A DNA stretch of 44,382 nucleotides from CAVTWS01 sp964390555 (GCA_964390555.1 CAYMJU010000020.1:1-44382), one strand, 5' to 3'; counted from the stretch's first letter, positions 1 to 8,434 are shown. The notes: generated from the letters alone by a model not told the origin. Translations and numbers: made by a program.

Positions 1-184
1 GGTCGATGGCGAAGCCGGTGAACCCCAGGAGAGCCACGAAGACCACTGCTGTCAGCGGCAGCACGCTGCCTCGTTCGCCGCGCCCACCGACGCGCCTGAC
101 ACCTCCCGTGTGCCGGTCCACGCTCGCGCGCCTGCGCTCGCCGCGCCCACCGACGCGCCTCACGCATCCCGCATGCCGGTTCAC
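1..184 (-). CDS. TadG-like pilus-assembly/secreted protein, N-terminal part only
   Basis: Partial gene running off the left edge; about 61 codons are visible. The GTG start overlaps the stop codon of the upstream TadE-like gene in a GTGA, so the two are translationally coupled. The product begins with a basic stretch holding two copies of VRRVGGRGER, followed by RGSVLPLTAVVFVGLLGF, a membrane anchor of the type that opens TadG/Flp-associated proteins (RGxxxPLxAxxxxxLLGFxGLAxD). Such proteins are inserted in the membrane with most of the chain outside and work with TadE in tight-adherence pili or related secretion. The basic N-terminus is expanded by a 63-bp in-frame duplication. The family call rests on the anchor motif and the TadE neighbour only, since the rest lies outside the window. 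Confidence 0.6.
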   Translation of the reverse strand, partial: MNRHAGCVRRVGGRGERRRASVDRHTGGVRRVGGRGERGSVLPLTAVVFVALLGFTGFAID

Positions 185-188
185 ACGC
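75..188. repeat. 63-bp imperfect tandem duplication (21 codons)
   Basis: A 23-bp block at 75-97 recurs exactly at 138-160, and weaker similarity continues to about 188, giving two units with a 63-bp period. Because 63 is a multiple of three the duplication stays in frame and doubles a basic 21-residue segment just before the membrane anchor of the TadG-like protein. Confidence 0.75.
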
Positions 189-678
189 ACGTCGTCCAAC
201 TCGTCGACCCGGTCCACGAAGCGTCGCGTTCCAGCCGGGTCACGACCGTCGAGGTCAGCACCATGTCGTCGAGGATCGGGTCGAGCATGCCGCTGAGGGT
301 CTCGACGTCGACGCTGACCTCGAGCCGGGCGCGGTCACCCACCTGATTCGCGCCCGGCGTGACCAGGGTGAGGCGAATCTTGGTGACCCCGGCGGGGTCC
401 ATGCGTTGGCAGGCCGTGGCGAGGATGGTGGCGTGCTGGGCGGTGCCGGTCTGGCTGAAGGGGTTGTAGTTCACCGCCGCCAGCCGGACCCCTTCTCGGG
501 CGCCGTGACGGCTGTCGAGGTGCTGGGAGAACGCCCAGCCGAACTCGATCACCGCGAACAGCACCAGGAACAGGATCGGCGCCATGATCGCCATCTCGAC
601 CATGACGGCACCGCGATCACCGCGCACCCGGATCGGGTCCCCGCCATCGCTCCGACGACCTGATCGCTCGACGTTCAC
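181..678 (-). CDS. TadE-like pilus assembly protein
   Basis: 165 aa from a GTG start with an AG-rich Shine-Dalgarno stretch (GGAGAGGGG) just upstream. Near residue 20 lies GDRGAVMVEMAIMAPI, the TadE-like motif (RGxxxVExAlxxPllllll), which runs straight into a single membrane helix (about residues 25-47) ending FGWAF. The remainder is predicted to be exported and has the short beta-rich appearance of TadE domains, including GAREGVRLAAVN (compare the common AAREGARxAA). TadE proteins are minor pilins or pilin-like assembly factors of Flp/Tad pili. The next gene downstream overlaps by 4 bp and is TadG-like, as is typical of tad loci. The major pilin and the ATPase are not in view. Confidence 0.8.
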   Translation of the reverse strand: MNVERSGRRSDGGDPIRVRGDRGAVMVEMAIMAPILFLVLFAVIEFGWAFSQHLDSRHGAREGVRLAAVNYNPFSQTGTAQHATILATACQRMDPAGVTKIRLTLVTPGANQVGDRARLEVSVDVETLSGMLDPILDDMVLTSTVVTRLERDASWTGSTSWTTCV

Positions 679-757
679 CCCACCCCTCTCCGGTTGTTCC
701 AGAGAGGTATCGACGCCGACCGCCCGTGACTTGAGCCGAATTGCCCAGGTGCGCTCG

Positions 758-3730
758 TCAGGCTTCGGCGGGCCCGTCCTCGCCGTTCGGGCCCGTAGTC
801 GGTGGCGCGAGCGGGGGCACGATCGTGCCGCCGGTCAGCTCGTAAGCCCGTTCGACGAGCTCGCGGATCTCGCCCTGCAACTCGACGTAGCGCGTGAGTC
901 CCTCGACGCCCTCATCTTCGAGCACCTGGTCGGCGTCGGCTTGGAGGCCAATGATGCGCGCCAACAGTTCCTCGACGGACTCGTCCTCCGGTGGGGTCTC
1001 GCCGGGATCGGCGGGATCTGCGGGATCGACGGGGTCGATGCCTTCGTCGGCGTCGGAGGCGAAGATGTCGTCGAGCGGTTCGCCCACCAGCTGCTCGAGC
1101 GCGCTCTCGAGGTCGTCGGCCAGCACCACCTCGGCCCCGAGCGCGACGATCACGTACTCGACCTCAGGCACCGCGTTCTCGCCTTCGGCTCGCACGTACA
1201 TCGGCCGAACGAACAGGATCGAGTTGTTGATCGGCACGACCTGCATCTCGCCGAACAGCACCCGCGAGCCGCGTTGGCCGAGCTCGGTCTGTAGGCGGCT
1301 CACGTCCTGCTCGTTGCGGATCTGCTGATCGGCCAGCGTCGGGCTCGGGATGTTGGCGTCACCGGCGTCCATCCGGTACACCACGAGCTGGCCGTACCGG
1401 TCGGCATCGCTCCGGCCCACGATCAGCCCGGTCATCTCATCGAGCGACGAGGACTGGCCGCTCGACGCCGCGGCGACAAAAGCCCGAAGGGTCGCGAACT
1501 CGACGTCGCTCGACCCCGGCAGCTCGAACAAGCCGTAGAGCGGATCCATGCGCGGTGCCCGACTGCTCGCAGTAGCAGCCGGGAGCGCGCCGGTGGTGGA
1601 CGCGGCCTGGGACTCGCCCGTGCGGCCGGGATCGAGGGCGACCGCCCATTCGCTGTCGCCGCTGTGGAAACGGCTGGGATCGTCGACGTGGTAGCGCGAC
1701 CACATCGAAGACTGCACGCGAAACAGCGCGTCGCCGTAGCGCAGGTGGTCGCCCAGCGCGGCGGGCAGCTCCGACACATCGACGAACAAGTCGGGGAACG
1801 CCCGACCGTAGGCGTCGGCGATGGGGTCGACGACATCCATCCGGTACAGGGTGACGGTGCCGTCGTAACTGTCGACCACGGCCTTGACGGGGTTGCGGAT
1901 GTAGTTGTGCGGCGCGATCCCGGTGCCGGTCCGTGCCGACACCGGCGCCGCCTGGCTGTACGGGTACCGATCGGTCGTGGTGTAGCCGTCGGCGATGAAC
2001 ACGATCCGGCCTTCGTGGACAACCGGGTACGGGTCGTCCCAGGTGAGGAACGGGGCGATCTCGCGCAACCGGTCATCGACATCACGGTTGAAGATGACCC
2101 GGGATCTCGACGTGATCAGATCGGACAACAGAGGCTCGAACTGACCGAATCGCAGTGCGATCGCCGCACGATCGATGAACGAATCGAGTTCGACGCCATC
2201 GGCGCCCTCGTATCGCGTCAACTGGGTCTGCTGGTCCTCGCTCGGGAAATCGACCTCGTCACGCTCGGCGCCGACGATGGCGTAGCCGGTCAGGTTCTCG
2301 CCCACGTACACCTGGGGCTGGGTGATCGGCTCGACGAAGCGCGACGACTCGACCGGCAGGCTCCCGACCGAGAACGACGGCGCCCCGCTCGCCGTGACCG
2401 CTTGGGCGGTGGCGAGGGCCAACCCGTAACCGTGGGTGAACCCGACATGCTGGTTCTCCCACCCGGTGACCTCGCCCACGTCGAGGCCGCGCACGCCGAG
2501 CACCACGCTGGTCAGCTCGCCGTCGATCTCGTAGCGGTCGACGTCGAGGGAATCCACGCCCGCCCGATTGACGAACCGGTAGAAGTTCCGGCCCCGCTGG
2601 AGCCGGTCGAACGACTCACTTACGATCACCGGATCGAGCAGGCGGATGCCTCGCAGGGCCTCGGCGTGCTCTCGCAGCTCGTCAGCGGTGATGTCCTCGT
2701 CGTAGTCGAACGCCTCCTCGACGACGGCGTCGAGACCGTAGGCCGCCCGGGTGGCCTCGATGTTGCGCTCGATGAAGGGCCGCTCGCGGTCCGACTCGGC
2801 CGGGCTCACCGTGCGCCACTGCACGAAGGCCGGATAGATCGCACCGATCAGCACCGCCACGAACGCCCACAACCCGACCGCCACGGCCGGCAGCGCCCAA
2901 CCTCGGCGCCTGATGTTCCACACCAGAAGTGCGGCCGCGAACAACGAGATCAACGCCAGCAGGTTCATGGCCGGCAGGCGGGCTTCGACGTCGGTGTACC
3001 CCGCCCCGTTGACGTAGCCGTTCGACGATCCGGTGAGCTCGTACCGTTGGAACCAGTAGTCGACACCCTTGAGCACCGCCAGGGTGCCGAGGAGCACCGA
3101 GACGTGGGCCTTGACGAGTGGGGTTGCTCGCTCCTCGACCGTCTGGACCCGGATCCCGCCGTTGAGGTAGTGGGCGATCACGGTGAGCACCAACACGAAC
3201 ACCACGGCGCCGAACAGCCAGTCGAGCGCGTAGCTGAGGAATGGGAGCCGGAACACGTAGAAACCGATGTCGCGGCCGTGCAGCGGATCGTCGATCCCGA
3301 AGTCGACGCCGTTGCGGAACAAGATCCACTCGTTCCAATGTGCCGAAGCCGGCAGACCCACGATCAGCCCGAGGAGCACCGCCACGGTGATCCGGATCGA
3401 TCGGACGCGGGGCGCGACGAACCGGTGATAGTGGATGAGCAGGTCCTCCTCGGGCCCGAGGGGCCGGACCTCGGGCGCCAGGCGATCGGCCACCAACAGG
3501 TTGACCCAGAGCAGCACGGCGAAGGCGGCCGTGAACGTGAGCGCTAGCCCGATGCGGATCCCGACGACGCCGGTCCACACGTCGGTTCGACCCACCGAGT
3601 CGTACCACAGGTAGTCGGTGTAGATCCGGGCCAGACCACGCAGCGACAGCAGCAACACGACGAACACGACCAGGCCGACGACCAGCGCCACCCGCCCGCC
3701 GCGCCACCGCCGTCGGCGTTCAGTTGTCAT
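758..3730 (-). CDS. UPF0182 (COG1615) family membrane protein
   Basis: About 990 aa. The N-terminal third contains a series of hydrophobic helices (first near residues 12-35, then around 55-80, 110-130, 165-190, 205-225, 250-275 and 280-305), followed by a large domain predicted to be extracytoplasmic and an acidic, proline-rich tail (DPADPADPGETPPEDE). The YTDYLWYDSVG and GRDIGFYVFRLPFL segments are characteristic of UPF0182. The function is not established; the family is widespread in Actinomycetota and cyanobacteria. In mycobacteria a UPF0182 gene sits beside a PDZ-Lon protease gene; here the PDZ-Lon gene is one gene upstream, which supports the assignment. I chose the ATG at 3730 because GGGAG precedes it; an in-frame ATG at 3748, 8 nt after a TAGGCT box, would add six residues and could be a leaderless start. 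Confidence 0.9.
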   Translation of the reverse strand: MTTERRRRWRGGRVALVVGLVVFVVLLLSLRGLARIYTDYLWYDSVGRTDVWTGVVGIRIGLALTFTAAFAVLLWVNLLVADRLAPEVRPLGPEEDLLIHYHRFVAPRVRSIRITVAVLLGLIVGLPASAHWNEWILFRNGVDFGIDDPLHGRDIGFYVFRLPFLSYALDWLFGAVVFVLVLTVIAHYLNGGIRVQTVEERATPLVKAHVSVLLGTLAVLKGVDYWFQRYELTGSSNGYVNGAGYTDVEARLPAMNLLALISLFAAALLVWNIRRRGWALPAVAVGLWAFVAVLIGAIYPAFVQWRTVSPAESDRERPFIERNIEATRAAYGLDAVVEEAFDYDEDITADELREHAEALRGIRLLDPVIVSESFDRLQRGRNFYRFVNRAGVDSLDVDRYEIDGELTSVVLGVRGLDVGEVTGWENQHVGFTHGYGLALATAQAVTASGAPSFSVGSLPVESSRFVEPITQPQVYVGENLTGYAIVGAERDEVDFPSEDQQTQLTRYEGADGVELDSFIDRAAIALRFGQFEPLLSDLITSRSRVIFNRDVDDRLREIAPFLTWDDPYPVVHEGRIVFIADGYTTTDRYPYSQAAPVSARTGTGIAPHNYIRNPVKAVVDSYDGTVTLYRMDVVDPIADAYGRAFPDLFVDVSELPAALGDHLRYGDALFRVQSSMWSRYHVDDPSRFHSGDSEWAVALDPGRTGESQAASTTGALPAATASSRAPRMDPLYGLFELPGSSDVEFATLRAFVAAASSGQSSSLDEMTGLIVGRSDADRYGQLVVYRMDAGDANIPSPTLADQQIRNEQDVSRLQTELGQRGSRVLFGEMQVVPINNSILFVRPMYVRAEGENAVPEVEYVIVALGAEVVLADDLESALEQLVGEPLDDIFASDADEGIDPVDPADPADPGETPPEDESVEELLARIIGLQADADQVLEDEGVEGLTRYVELQGEIRELVERAYELTGGTIVPPLAPPTTGPNGEDGPAEA

Positions 3731-3787
3731 CTCACTCCCAGGACGCATCGTTCGAGAGCCTAACTGGCGCCGGGCCAGCGTCAGCCG

Positions 3788-5416
3788 TCAGGCGGCCGAA
3801 CGGACGAGATCGCCCATGCGGTTGCTGCGCACGTCGCGGTAGATCGATCGCACCCGGTCGATCATGCGGTTGAAGTCGTCGTGATCGTCGGCCAGGCACC
3901 CCTCGACCCGGCGCCGCAGGAGCTCCGCCACTGCCGACCCGATCGCCTCGGCCCGGACCTCGTCGACGAGCGGCGACGCGACCGCGGTGAGCCGATCGAC
4001 GTGGCCGGCGAGGTCGCCGTACAGGTCCTCGATCGTGAGGTGACCCTGGCGACGCCGGATCAGATCGAGCACGAGGTTCTGCTCCTCGTTCAACACCCGT
4101 TTGAGCTGGCGGTGAAGAACCTCGGCGACATCACCGTCGTCGTCGGTGCTCATGAGGGGTTCGGCACGATCGCTCGGATCAGAAGGATCGGTCGCCGCTT
4201 CTTCGGCGACGGCGCCAGACCGCAGAGGCAGCCGCGAATCTGGCGCCTCGATCACGGCGAGAGCGTCGGCAACTCGAGACGCACGTTCGTGGCGGATCGA
4301 TTCGAACAGGACATCGACACCGGACGCTTCGATGGAGTCGTCGGCTCGATCGGGGCCACCATCGGTCAGATCGATCGTGTCGTAGCCGGTCTCGGTTGCG
4401 GTGTCGCCGGCGGGTTCGCTCGCGTCCGCCGGAGCGACGTCCTCGGAGGGTACGTCGGCTAGGTCATCGGCTAGGTCGGCGGTGTGTTCATCCAGCAACA
4501 GCAGATCCGGTGGGTCTGGATCGATGGCGTCGAGCTCGGTTGACGCCGCCCCATCGGACTCCATCAGCACGGCAGCGATCTCGCCGGTGGTCGGGCCGGC
4601 CGACTCGATGTCGACCATCGGGTGACCGATGATCCGGGCCGCGGCGATCTCCTCCTCGAGATCATCGACGCTCATCGGGGCCTCGTCGAAGGCTCGGCCG
4701 GCGTGCTCGGCGGCGAGGCGGGCGTCATCGAGGGCGACCGATAGGTCGCCGTTGGCGTCGTCGAGCGTGCGCTGCACCCGGTCGTACGCCACGATCAAGC
4801 GCTCCCGTCCGGCCCGCAGTTGCTCGATCTGGCGGCGCATGGCATTTCGGCGACGCGACAGATCCTCGAGGATCCGGTGCCGGACGACCTCGGCCTCCGC
4901 GATCAAGGCCTCGCCGTCGCGGCGCGCCCGCGCGATCTCGTGATCGACGGCCCGGTCGATCGTCGCCGCGCGCTCCTCGGCCACGGCGAGGACCTGTTCG
5001 GCGGCCAGGTCGGCTTGCCGGCGGCGTTGTGCCGCCAACTCGTCGGCGTCGACGAGGCGCCGTTGTACATCAGCCCGATTCTGCGCGAGCAGTGCCTCGG
5101 CGTGATGCTCGGCTTGGGCCACGACATCGGCGGCCGCGTTGCGCGCTACGACCAGGATCTGAGCGGTTTCGTCTCCCATGAGCCGGGCCAATTCGACCTC
5201 GTCGAGCGACTCGAGGGGCCGCGCCGCGACCGATCGCGCGTCGCCAGCCGTCCGTTCGGCGAGCTCGACACGCGACTCCAGCGCGTCGATGTGGCGTGCG
5301 ATCCGCAGGAGGAAATCGCGGACCTCGGCCCGGTCGTAACCGCGCCGGGCCCAGGCGAATTCGGTGTCGGCCACATCAGCAGCCCGCACCACTTCCCGAT
5401 CACGACCGGTGGACAT
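3788..5416 (-). CDS. DivIVA-domain coiled-coil protein
   Basis: 542 aa. Residues about 15-40 (TEFAWARRGYDRAEVRDFL) match the N-terminal DivIVA motif (F.....GYd..eVd.FL), which binds curved membrane. A long Ala/Glu/Arg-rich region to about residue 230 should form coiled coil, the middle is acidic and low in complexity, and the last ~120 residues are helical (VLHRQLKRVLNEEQNLVLDLIRRR). DivIVA/Wag31-type proteins mark cell poles or septa in actinobacteria. This one is much longer than classical DivIVA (about 160-270 aa), so it is a DivIVA-domain protein, not necessarily the orthologue. The start is ATG at 5416; a TTG three bases earlier is the alternative, and a TAGCAT box lies 8 nt upstream. 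A 5-bp stem (3764-3778) follows the stop codon. Confidence 0.75.
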   Translation of the reverse strand: MSTGRDREVVRAADVADTEFAWARRGYDRAEVRDFLLRIARHIDALESRVELAERTAGDARSVAARPLESLDEVELARLMGDETAQILVVARNAAADVVAQAEHHAEALLAQNRADVQRRLVDADELAAQRRRQADLAAEQVLAVAEERAATIDRAVDHEIARARRDGEALIAEAEVVRHRILEDLSRRRNAMRRQIEQLRAGRERLIVAYDRVQRTLDDANGDLSVALDDARLAAEHAGRAFDEAPMSVDDLEEEIAAARIIGHPMVDIESAGPTTGEIAAVLMESDGAASTELDAIDPDPPDLLLLDEHTADLADDLADVPSEDVAPADASEPAGDTATETGYDTIDLTDGGPDRADDSIEASGVDVLFESIRHERASRVADALAVIEAPDSRLPLRSGAVAEEAATDPSDPSDRAEPLMSTDDDGDVAEVLHRQLKRVLNEEQNLVLDLIRRRQGHLTIEDLYGDLAGHVDRLTAVASPLVDEVRAEAIGSAVAELLRRRVEGCLADDHDDFNRMIDRVRSIYRDVRSNRMGDLVRSAA

Positions 5417-5424
5417 CAAGCGTC

Positions 5425-5430
5425 ATGCTA
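5425..5430 (-). promoter_or_regulatory. -10 box TAGCAT of the DivIVA-domain gene
   Basis: TAGCAT on the minus strand lies 8 nt before the ATG at 5416 (5 nt before the alternative TTG). No Shine-Dalgarno sequence is visible in the interval, so the transcript probably begins at or within a few bases of the start codon. Confidence 0.45.
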
Positions 5431-5494
5431 CGCGCTCGGGCGTGCCCCCCTCGGGACATGCCCGATACGTTCCGGCGAGAACATTCGGAGATGG

Positions 5495-5511
5495 GGCCTC
5501 TCGGCGAGGCC
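5495..5511 (-). terminator. Hairpin downstream of the PDZ-Lon gene
   Basis: A perfect 6-bp GC stem, GGCCTC/GAGGCC, with a 5-nt loop lies about 50 bp after the stop codon of the PDZ-Lon gene and before the DivIVA-domain gene promoter. There is no U tract, as is common in high-GC actinobacteria, so this is a tentative terminator. Confidence 0.35.
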
Positions 5512-5560
5512 GGCGGCCGAGCCGGGCTGCCCCCGAGATCCGCTCGGTGCCCGACGGGCG

Positions 5561-6676
5561 TCAGTCGGAGCAGGCGAGTTCGAAGTCGGGGATGGTCGAT
5601 ATGTCACCGCCGCGGTCGGCCAGGATGGCCAGCGCGTCGTCGAGTCCGGCCGCCCCCACGATCTCCATCGATCCGGCATCGACGCCCTCGATCTCGGGCA
5701 GCTGAGCCGCCGGCACGATGAACGTGTCCGCGCCCGACCGCCGCGCCGCGACCACCTTCTGGGCCAGCCCGCCGATGTTGCCGATGCAGCCGCTGAGCTC
5801 CATGGTCCCGGTCACGGCCACCCGGTGACCGCCGGTGAGCTCACCTTCGGTGAGGAGATCGAGCAACGCCAGCGTGAACGCGGCGCCAGCGGAAGGGCCG
5901 CCGACCGATCCGGCGTCGATCTCGATGTCGAATGGAAGCGGCGCGTCGATGACTTGGGTCTCGAGTTCTATGCCGAGGAACGGGCGCGCCGCGTCGTCCG
6001 GTCGCTCGCCGAGCGTGACATCGACCTCGGTGACGACGTCGCCGCGGCGTACCTGGAGCACGACGGACTCGCCGGGCGTGAGCGGCGTCAACGCGTCGAC
6101 GAGAGCCGACCCGTTGTCGATGGGTGAACCGTCGAGTCCCACCACCACATCGTTCGGTTCGAGGGCCCCGTCGGAAGGCGATCCGGGGCTGACGGTGACG
6201 ACGAGCGCGCCGGCCTCCTCGAACACCTCGTAGCCGAGCACGCTGAGCGCGACGAGGGTCGCGTTGCTCTGCGACAACCGCATGCGTTCGAGGTCCTGCG
6301 CCCGTCGCTCGTCGCGAGATCGGCCGCCGAACACCTCATCGGCGTCGCGTATCCACGCGTCAGGCTCGAACAGCTCGACCCACGCCCACTCCCAGACACT
6401 CAGCTCGCGCCGGCCGGTGGAGATCGTGGTGAGCAGGATCTCGCCCTCGCTCGGGAACACGTCGGTGCCCGAAACAGCGATCCGCGGCTCGGTCTCGATG
6501 GCGCTGCCCGGCCGGATGACCACCCAGGGCGTCCGGTACAGGAACCCGCCGGCGATGCTCGAGACGACGATCACCGCTACGACACCGATCGCGATCGACC
6601 GGGCGCGCGAGCGAGCTGGCCCGTCACCGCCGGCCTCAACCGGTATGGTGGCCGGCGTCGTGTCGATGTCGCTCAT
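5561..6676 (-). CDS. PDZ-domain Lon-type serine protease (YlbL-like)
   Basis: 371 aa. An N-terminal membrane helix (about residues 26-46) is followed by an extracytoplasmic segment, a PDZ domain (about 145-235, around VVTVSPGSPSDGALEPNDVV) and a C-terminal Lon-type S16 protease domain. The catalytic Ser-Lys dyad is visible: Ser262 in GGPSAGAAF and Lys307 in GGLAQKVVAARR. The family tethers a Lon-fold protease to the outer face of the membrane and has no ATPase domain. Start choice: the ATG at 6676 has GGAG 5 nt upstream; an ATG three codons earlier is possible, while the much longer open frame upstream is repetitive and unlikely to be coding. UPF0182 and DUF2342-protease genes nearby echo the mycobacterial gene neighbourhood of this family. 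Confidence 0.88.
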   Translation of the reverse strand: MSDIDTTPATIPVEAGGDGPARSRARSIAIGVVAVIVVSSIAGGFLYRTPWVVIRPGSAIETEPRIAVSGTDVFPSEGEILLTTISTGRRELSVWEWAWVELFEPDAWIRDADEVFGGRSRDERRAQDLERMRLSQSNATLVALSVLGYEVFEEAGALVVTVSPGSPSDGALEPNDVVVGLDGSPIDNGSALVDALTPLTPGESVVLQVRRGDVVTEVDVTLGERPDDAARPFLGIELETQVIDAPLPFDIEIDAGSVGGPSAGAAFTLALLDLLTEGELTGGHRVAVTGTMELSGCIGNIGGLAQKVVAARRSGADTFIVPAAQLPEIEGVDAGSMEIVGAAGLDDALAILADRGGDISTIPDFELACSD

Positions 6677-6888
6677 GTTCTCCATCGTGTCGGCCGTGGC
6701 CCTCGTTTCGGCATTCGCGGGCTCCCGTTCCGGCGGCCCGCCGTTGGTTCGTCGACGCTCGACGCCCGGATGCTTGGCCGCCGTTGTCGTCCGGTCGCCC
6801 AACATGGCCGGCCGGGTCGGGGCCGCCGACGAGATCGGGGAGACGATCCACTCTGCCACGTTGCGCCGCAGTGAACGGAGCAGCCGGG

Positions 6889-6925
6889 CGCTGCGAGTCA
6901 CAGAGGGAACGCTGCGAGTCACAGA
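6889..6925. repeat. Two 16-bp direct repeats at 21-bp period, in the 6677-6992 intergenic gap
   Basis: CGCTGCGAGTCACAGA occurs at 6889-6904 and again at 6910-6925. This is the only clear structure in the 316-bp gap between the divergent PDZ-Lon gene and the small membrane-protein gene. The GTCACAGAGGGA part differs by one base from GTGACAGAGGGA in the repeat just beyond the small gene (7166 onward), so the two may be related. I see no convincing promoter or gene in the rest of the gap. Confidence 0.6.
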
Positions 6926-6992
6926 TGGACCTAGGGCCCCGCGACCGAGCCCATTGCCCAACCCCGTCCGGTCGCGGCGGCGGCCGTCGGCG

Positions 6993-7136
6993 ATGCGGAT
7001 CCCGTGGTGGCGGCGACTCCGCTCGAGCATCGGGTTGTCGGTTCTCGTGGCGTTGCTCGGCGCCGGTCTGGCCACGGCCGTCGGTCTGATCCTGTTCCTG
7101 GCCGGGTTCCTGCTGGAACAGGTCGTCTCCGGCTAG
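6993..7136 (+). CDS. Small single-pass membrane protein (47 aa)
   Basis: A 47-residue product: a basic N-terminus (MRIPWWRRLRSS) followed by one long hydrophobic stretch (about residues 13-42) rich in Leu, Val, Ala and Gly, then a short polar end. The positive N-terminus predicts that it stays cytoplasmic. There is no recognisable Shine-Dalgarno sequence. Upstream codons in the same open frame look non-coding. The gene is divergent from the PDZ-Lon protease gene and flanked by short repeats on both sides. Its hydrophobic segment and clean stop argue for a real gene; the function is unknown. Confidence 0.6.
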   Translation: MRIPWWRRLRSSIGLSVLVALLGAGLATAVGLILFLAGFLLEQVVSG

Positions 7137-7141
7137 AGGCC

Positions 7142-7190
7142 GTGACAGAGGGGGAGCCCTCAAATGTGACAGAGGGAGAGCCGATTGGCC
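7142..7190. repeat. Interspersed GTGACAG/GAGCCCTC repeat, copy 1 (two units)
   Basis: Two tandem units, beginning GTGACAGAGGG at 7142 and 7166 (24-bp period), with a GAGCCCTC block between them and GAGCCGAT at the end. It sits in the 63-bp space between two convergent genes. The 19-bp core, 7154-7172, recurs with few changes at 13820-13838 and 27997-28015. Confidence 0.7.
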
Positions 7191-7199
7191 GCCCCTTCG

Positions 7200-7679
7200 T
7201 CAGCGGCCGAAGAGCCCTCGCCGGCCCGCGGAGACATCATGCTCGTCGTCGTGATGAGTCTCAACCGACTCGGATTCTTCCCCCGCCTCGCCGTCCTCCC
7301 ATGGCCGGTACGACTCGGCCGGGCCGAGGTCCTCGAACGCCGTCTCCGGCGTCGGAGGCTCCACGATTTCGACCGGGTCGGGTTCTGGTTCAGCCACGAT
7401 CGCGCGGTTGGGTTCGAACCACCCAGTGCGATCCTCGCCGGCCGAGGTCGGCGCCGTCGCGGTCGCGCGAGCCGGCAGTGCGGGCGGGTTGTGTCCCAGG
7501 TGCACGCGGTAGTAGGGCTTGATCTCGAAGTCGATGCGTTCGAGCCGGAAGATGTGGACCTCGTCCAACCCGGTCTCGTTGCTGCGCGCCTCGACGTAGG
7601 CTGCCGCCTCATCGAGAGCCTGGAACTGGGAATACGCCGGATCGGCTCCGTGCTCCCTGTAGATCACCATGTACGACAC
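7200..7679 (-). CDS. Hypothetical protein with acidic C-terminal tail
   Basis: 159 aa. I do not recognise the family. The GTG start at 7679 is supported by AGGAGGGA 6 nt upstream; the frame further upstream lacks such a signal. The N-terminal ~60 residues (MSYMVIYREHG..., then helix-like QALDEAAAYVEARSNETGLDEVHIFRL) look like a small folded alpha/beta domain. The rest is rich in Glu, Asp and Pro (PEPDPVEIVEPPTPE) and probably disordered, ending in a basic GRRGLFGR. There is no signal peptide or membrane helix, so it is likely cytoplasmic. It is divergent from the HEAT-repeat gene and its stop codon lies 10 bp from repeat copy 1. Confidence 0.65.
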   Translation of the reverse strand: MSYMVIYREHGADPAYSQFQALDEAAAYVEARSNETGLDEVHIFRLERIDFEIKPYYRVHLGHNPPALPARATATAPTSAGEDRTGWFEPNRAIVAEPEPDPVEIVEPPTPETAFEDLGPAESYRPWEDGEAGEESESVETHHDDEHDVSAGRRGLFGR

Positions 7680-7804
7680 GGATGTCCCTCCTACGGACCG
7701 GCTGGCAGGACCACAGATGGATGGGTCGCGCGCCGTGCCGGCGATGTTCGTCTCGACATCAATCGGCCCGAGCATCCGCGGCTTGAGCGAACGGCGTCGG
7801 ACGC

Positions 7805-8434
7805 ATGAACGGTAGTCGCTCGAATTCCCCCGGGGACCTCGCGGCCCGGCGGCGAGAGATCGTGCTCGCCGGTCATCGAGGTGAGATGGCGAAGGCCGGC
7901 GGCGCACTTTGCGACCCCGACGATGTGACGAGGGCCCTGGCGCTCAGTGCTCTCGACCGGGGCTCCCTGCTGACGGAGCAAGCCCTCGATGCTGCCTTCG
8001 CCGATCCGTCGTCGGTTGTGCGCCGCCGCGCCATCGAGCTCGCGGTCAAGCGCTCGACACCGCTCGCCGCTCTGCTCGAAGACCCCGACGCGACCGTCGT
8101 GGACACCGCCGCGTGGGCCCTCGGTGAGCGGGCCCCGGCGCGGCCCCCGTCCGTCGTCGTCGACGGTCTGATCGCGGTCGCCATGTCGCACCGCGAACCG
8201 ACCTGCCGGGAGAGTGCGGTGGCGGCTCTCGGCGCCCTCGGCGACGATCGCGGGCTTCCCGCGATCCTCGACGCGGCCGCCAATGCGACACCGGCGATCC
8301 GGCGGCGTGCCGTCATCGCCCTTGCCCCGTTTCACGGGGATGAGGTCACCGCGACGCTGGAGCGAGCCCGAACCGACCGCGACCGTCAGGTCCGACAGGC
8401 CGCTGAGGACCTGCTCAGCGACGGCTGTCCATGA
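7805..8434 (+). CDS. HEAT-repeat domain protein
   Basis: 209 aa made almost entirely of paired helices typical of HEAT/PBS-lyase-like repeats: DPDDVTRALALSALDRG, DPSSVVRRRAIELAV, DPDATVVDTAAWALGE, EPTCRESAVAALGALGD, TPAIRRRAVIALAP and DRQVRQAAEDLL, at spacings of roughly 30 residues. HEAT repeats form a curved scaffold for protein binding; there is no catalytic motif and no partner can be named. The ATG at 7805 lacks a clear Shine-Dalgarno sequence. The last 20 bp overlap the 3' end of the convergent mreB gene. Confidence 0.75.
   Translation: MNGSRSNSPGDLAARRREIVLAGHRGEMAKAGGALCDPDDVTRALALSALDRGSLLTEQALDAAFADPSSVVRRRAIELAVKRSTPLAALLEDPDATVVDTAAWALGERAPARPPSVVVDGLIAVAMSHREPTCRESAVAALGALGDDRGLPAILDAAANATPAIRRRAVIALAPFHGDEVTATLERARTDRDRQVRQAAEDLLSDGCP

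Noticed and set aside
655..680. A lone GTTCACC before the TadE-like gene, as a possible PHO box
   Set aside because: There is no second unit at 11 bp, and the bases encode or abut the start region.
1664..3547. A 627-codon open frame on the plus strand opposite the UPF0182 gene
   Set aside because: It is antisense to a clearly recognisable protein, has biased Arg/Gly/Asp/Val composition typical of GC-rich shadow frames, and no domain. Similar frames opposite the VWA gene (26659-28113), the GGDEF/EAL gene (32004-34265), sdhA (38122-39621) and the moxR gene (30205-31692) were rejected for the same reason.
7405..7425. GGTTCGAACC, resembling a tRNA T-loop
   Set aside because: It lies inside the 7200-7679 coding region (encoding WFEP), with no acceptor or anticodon stems around it.
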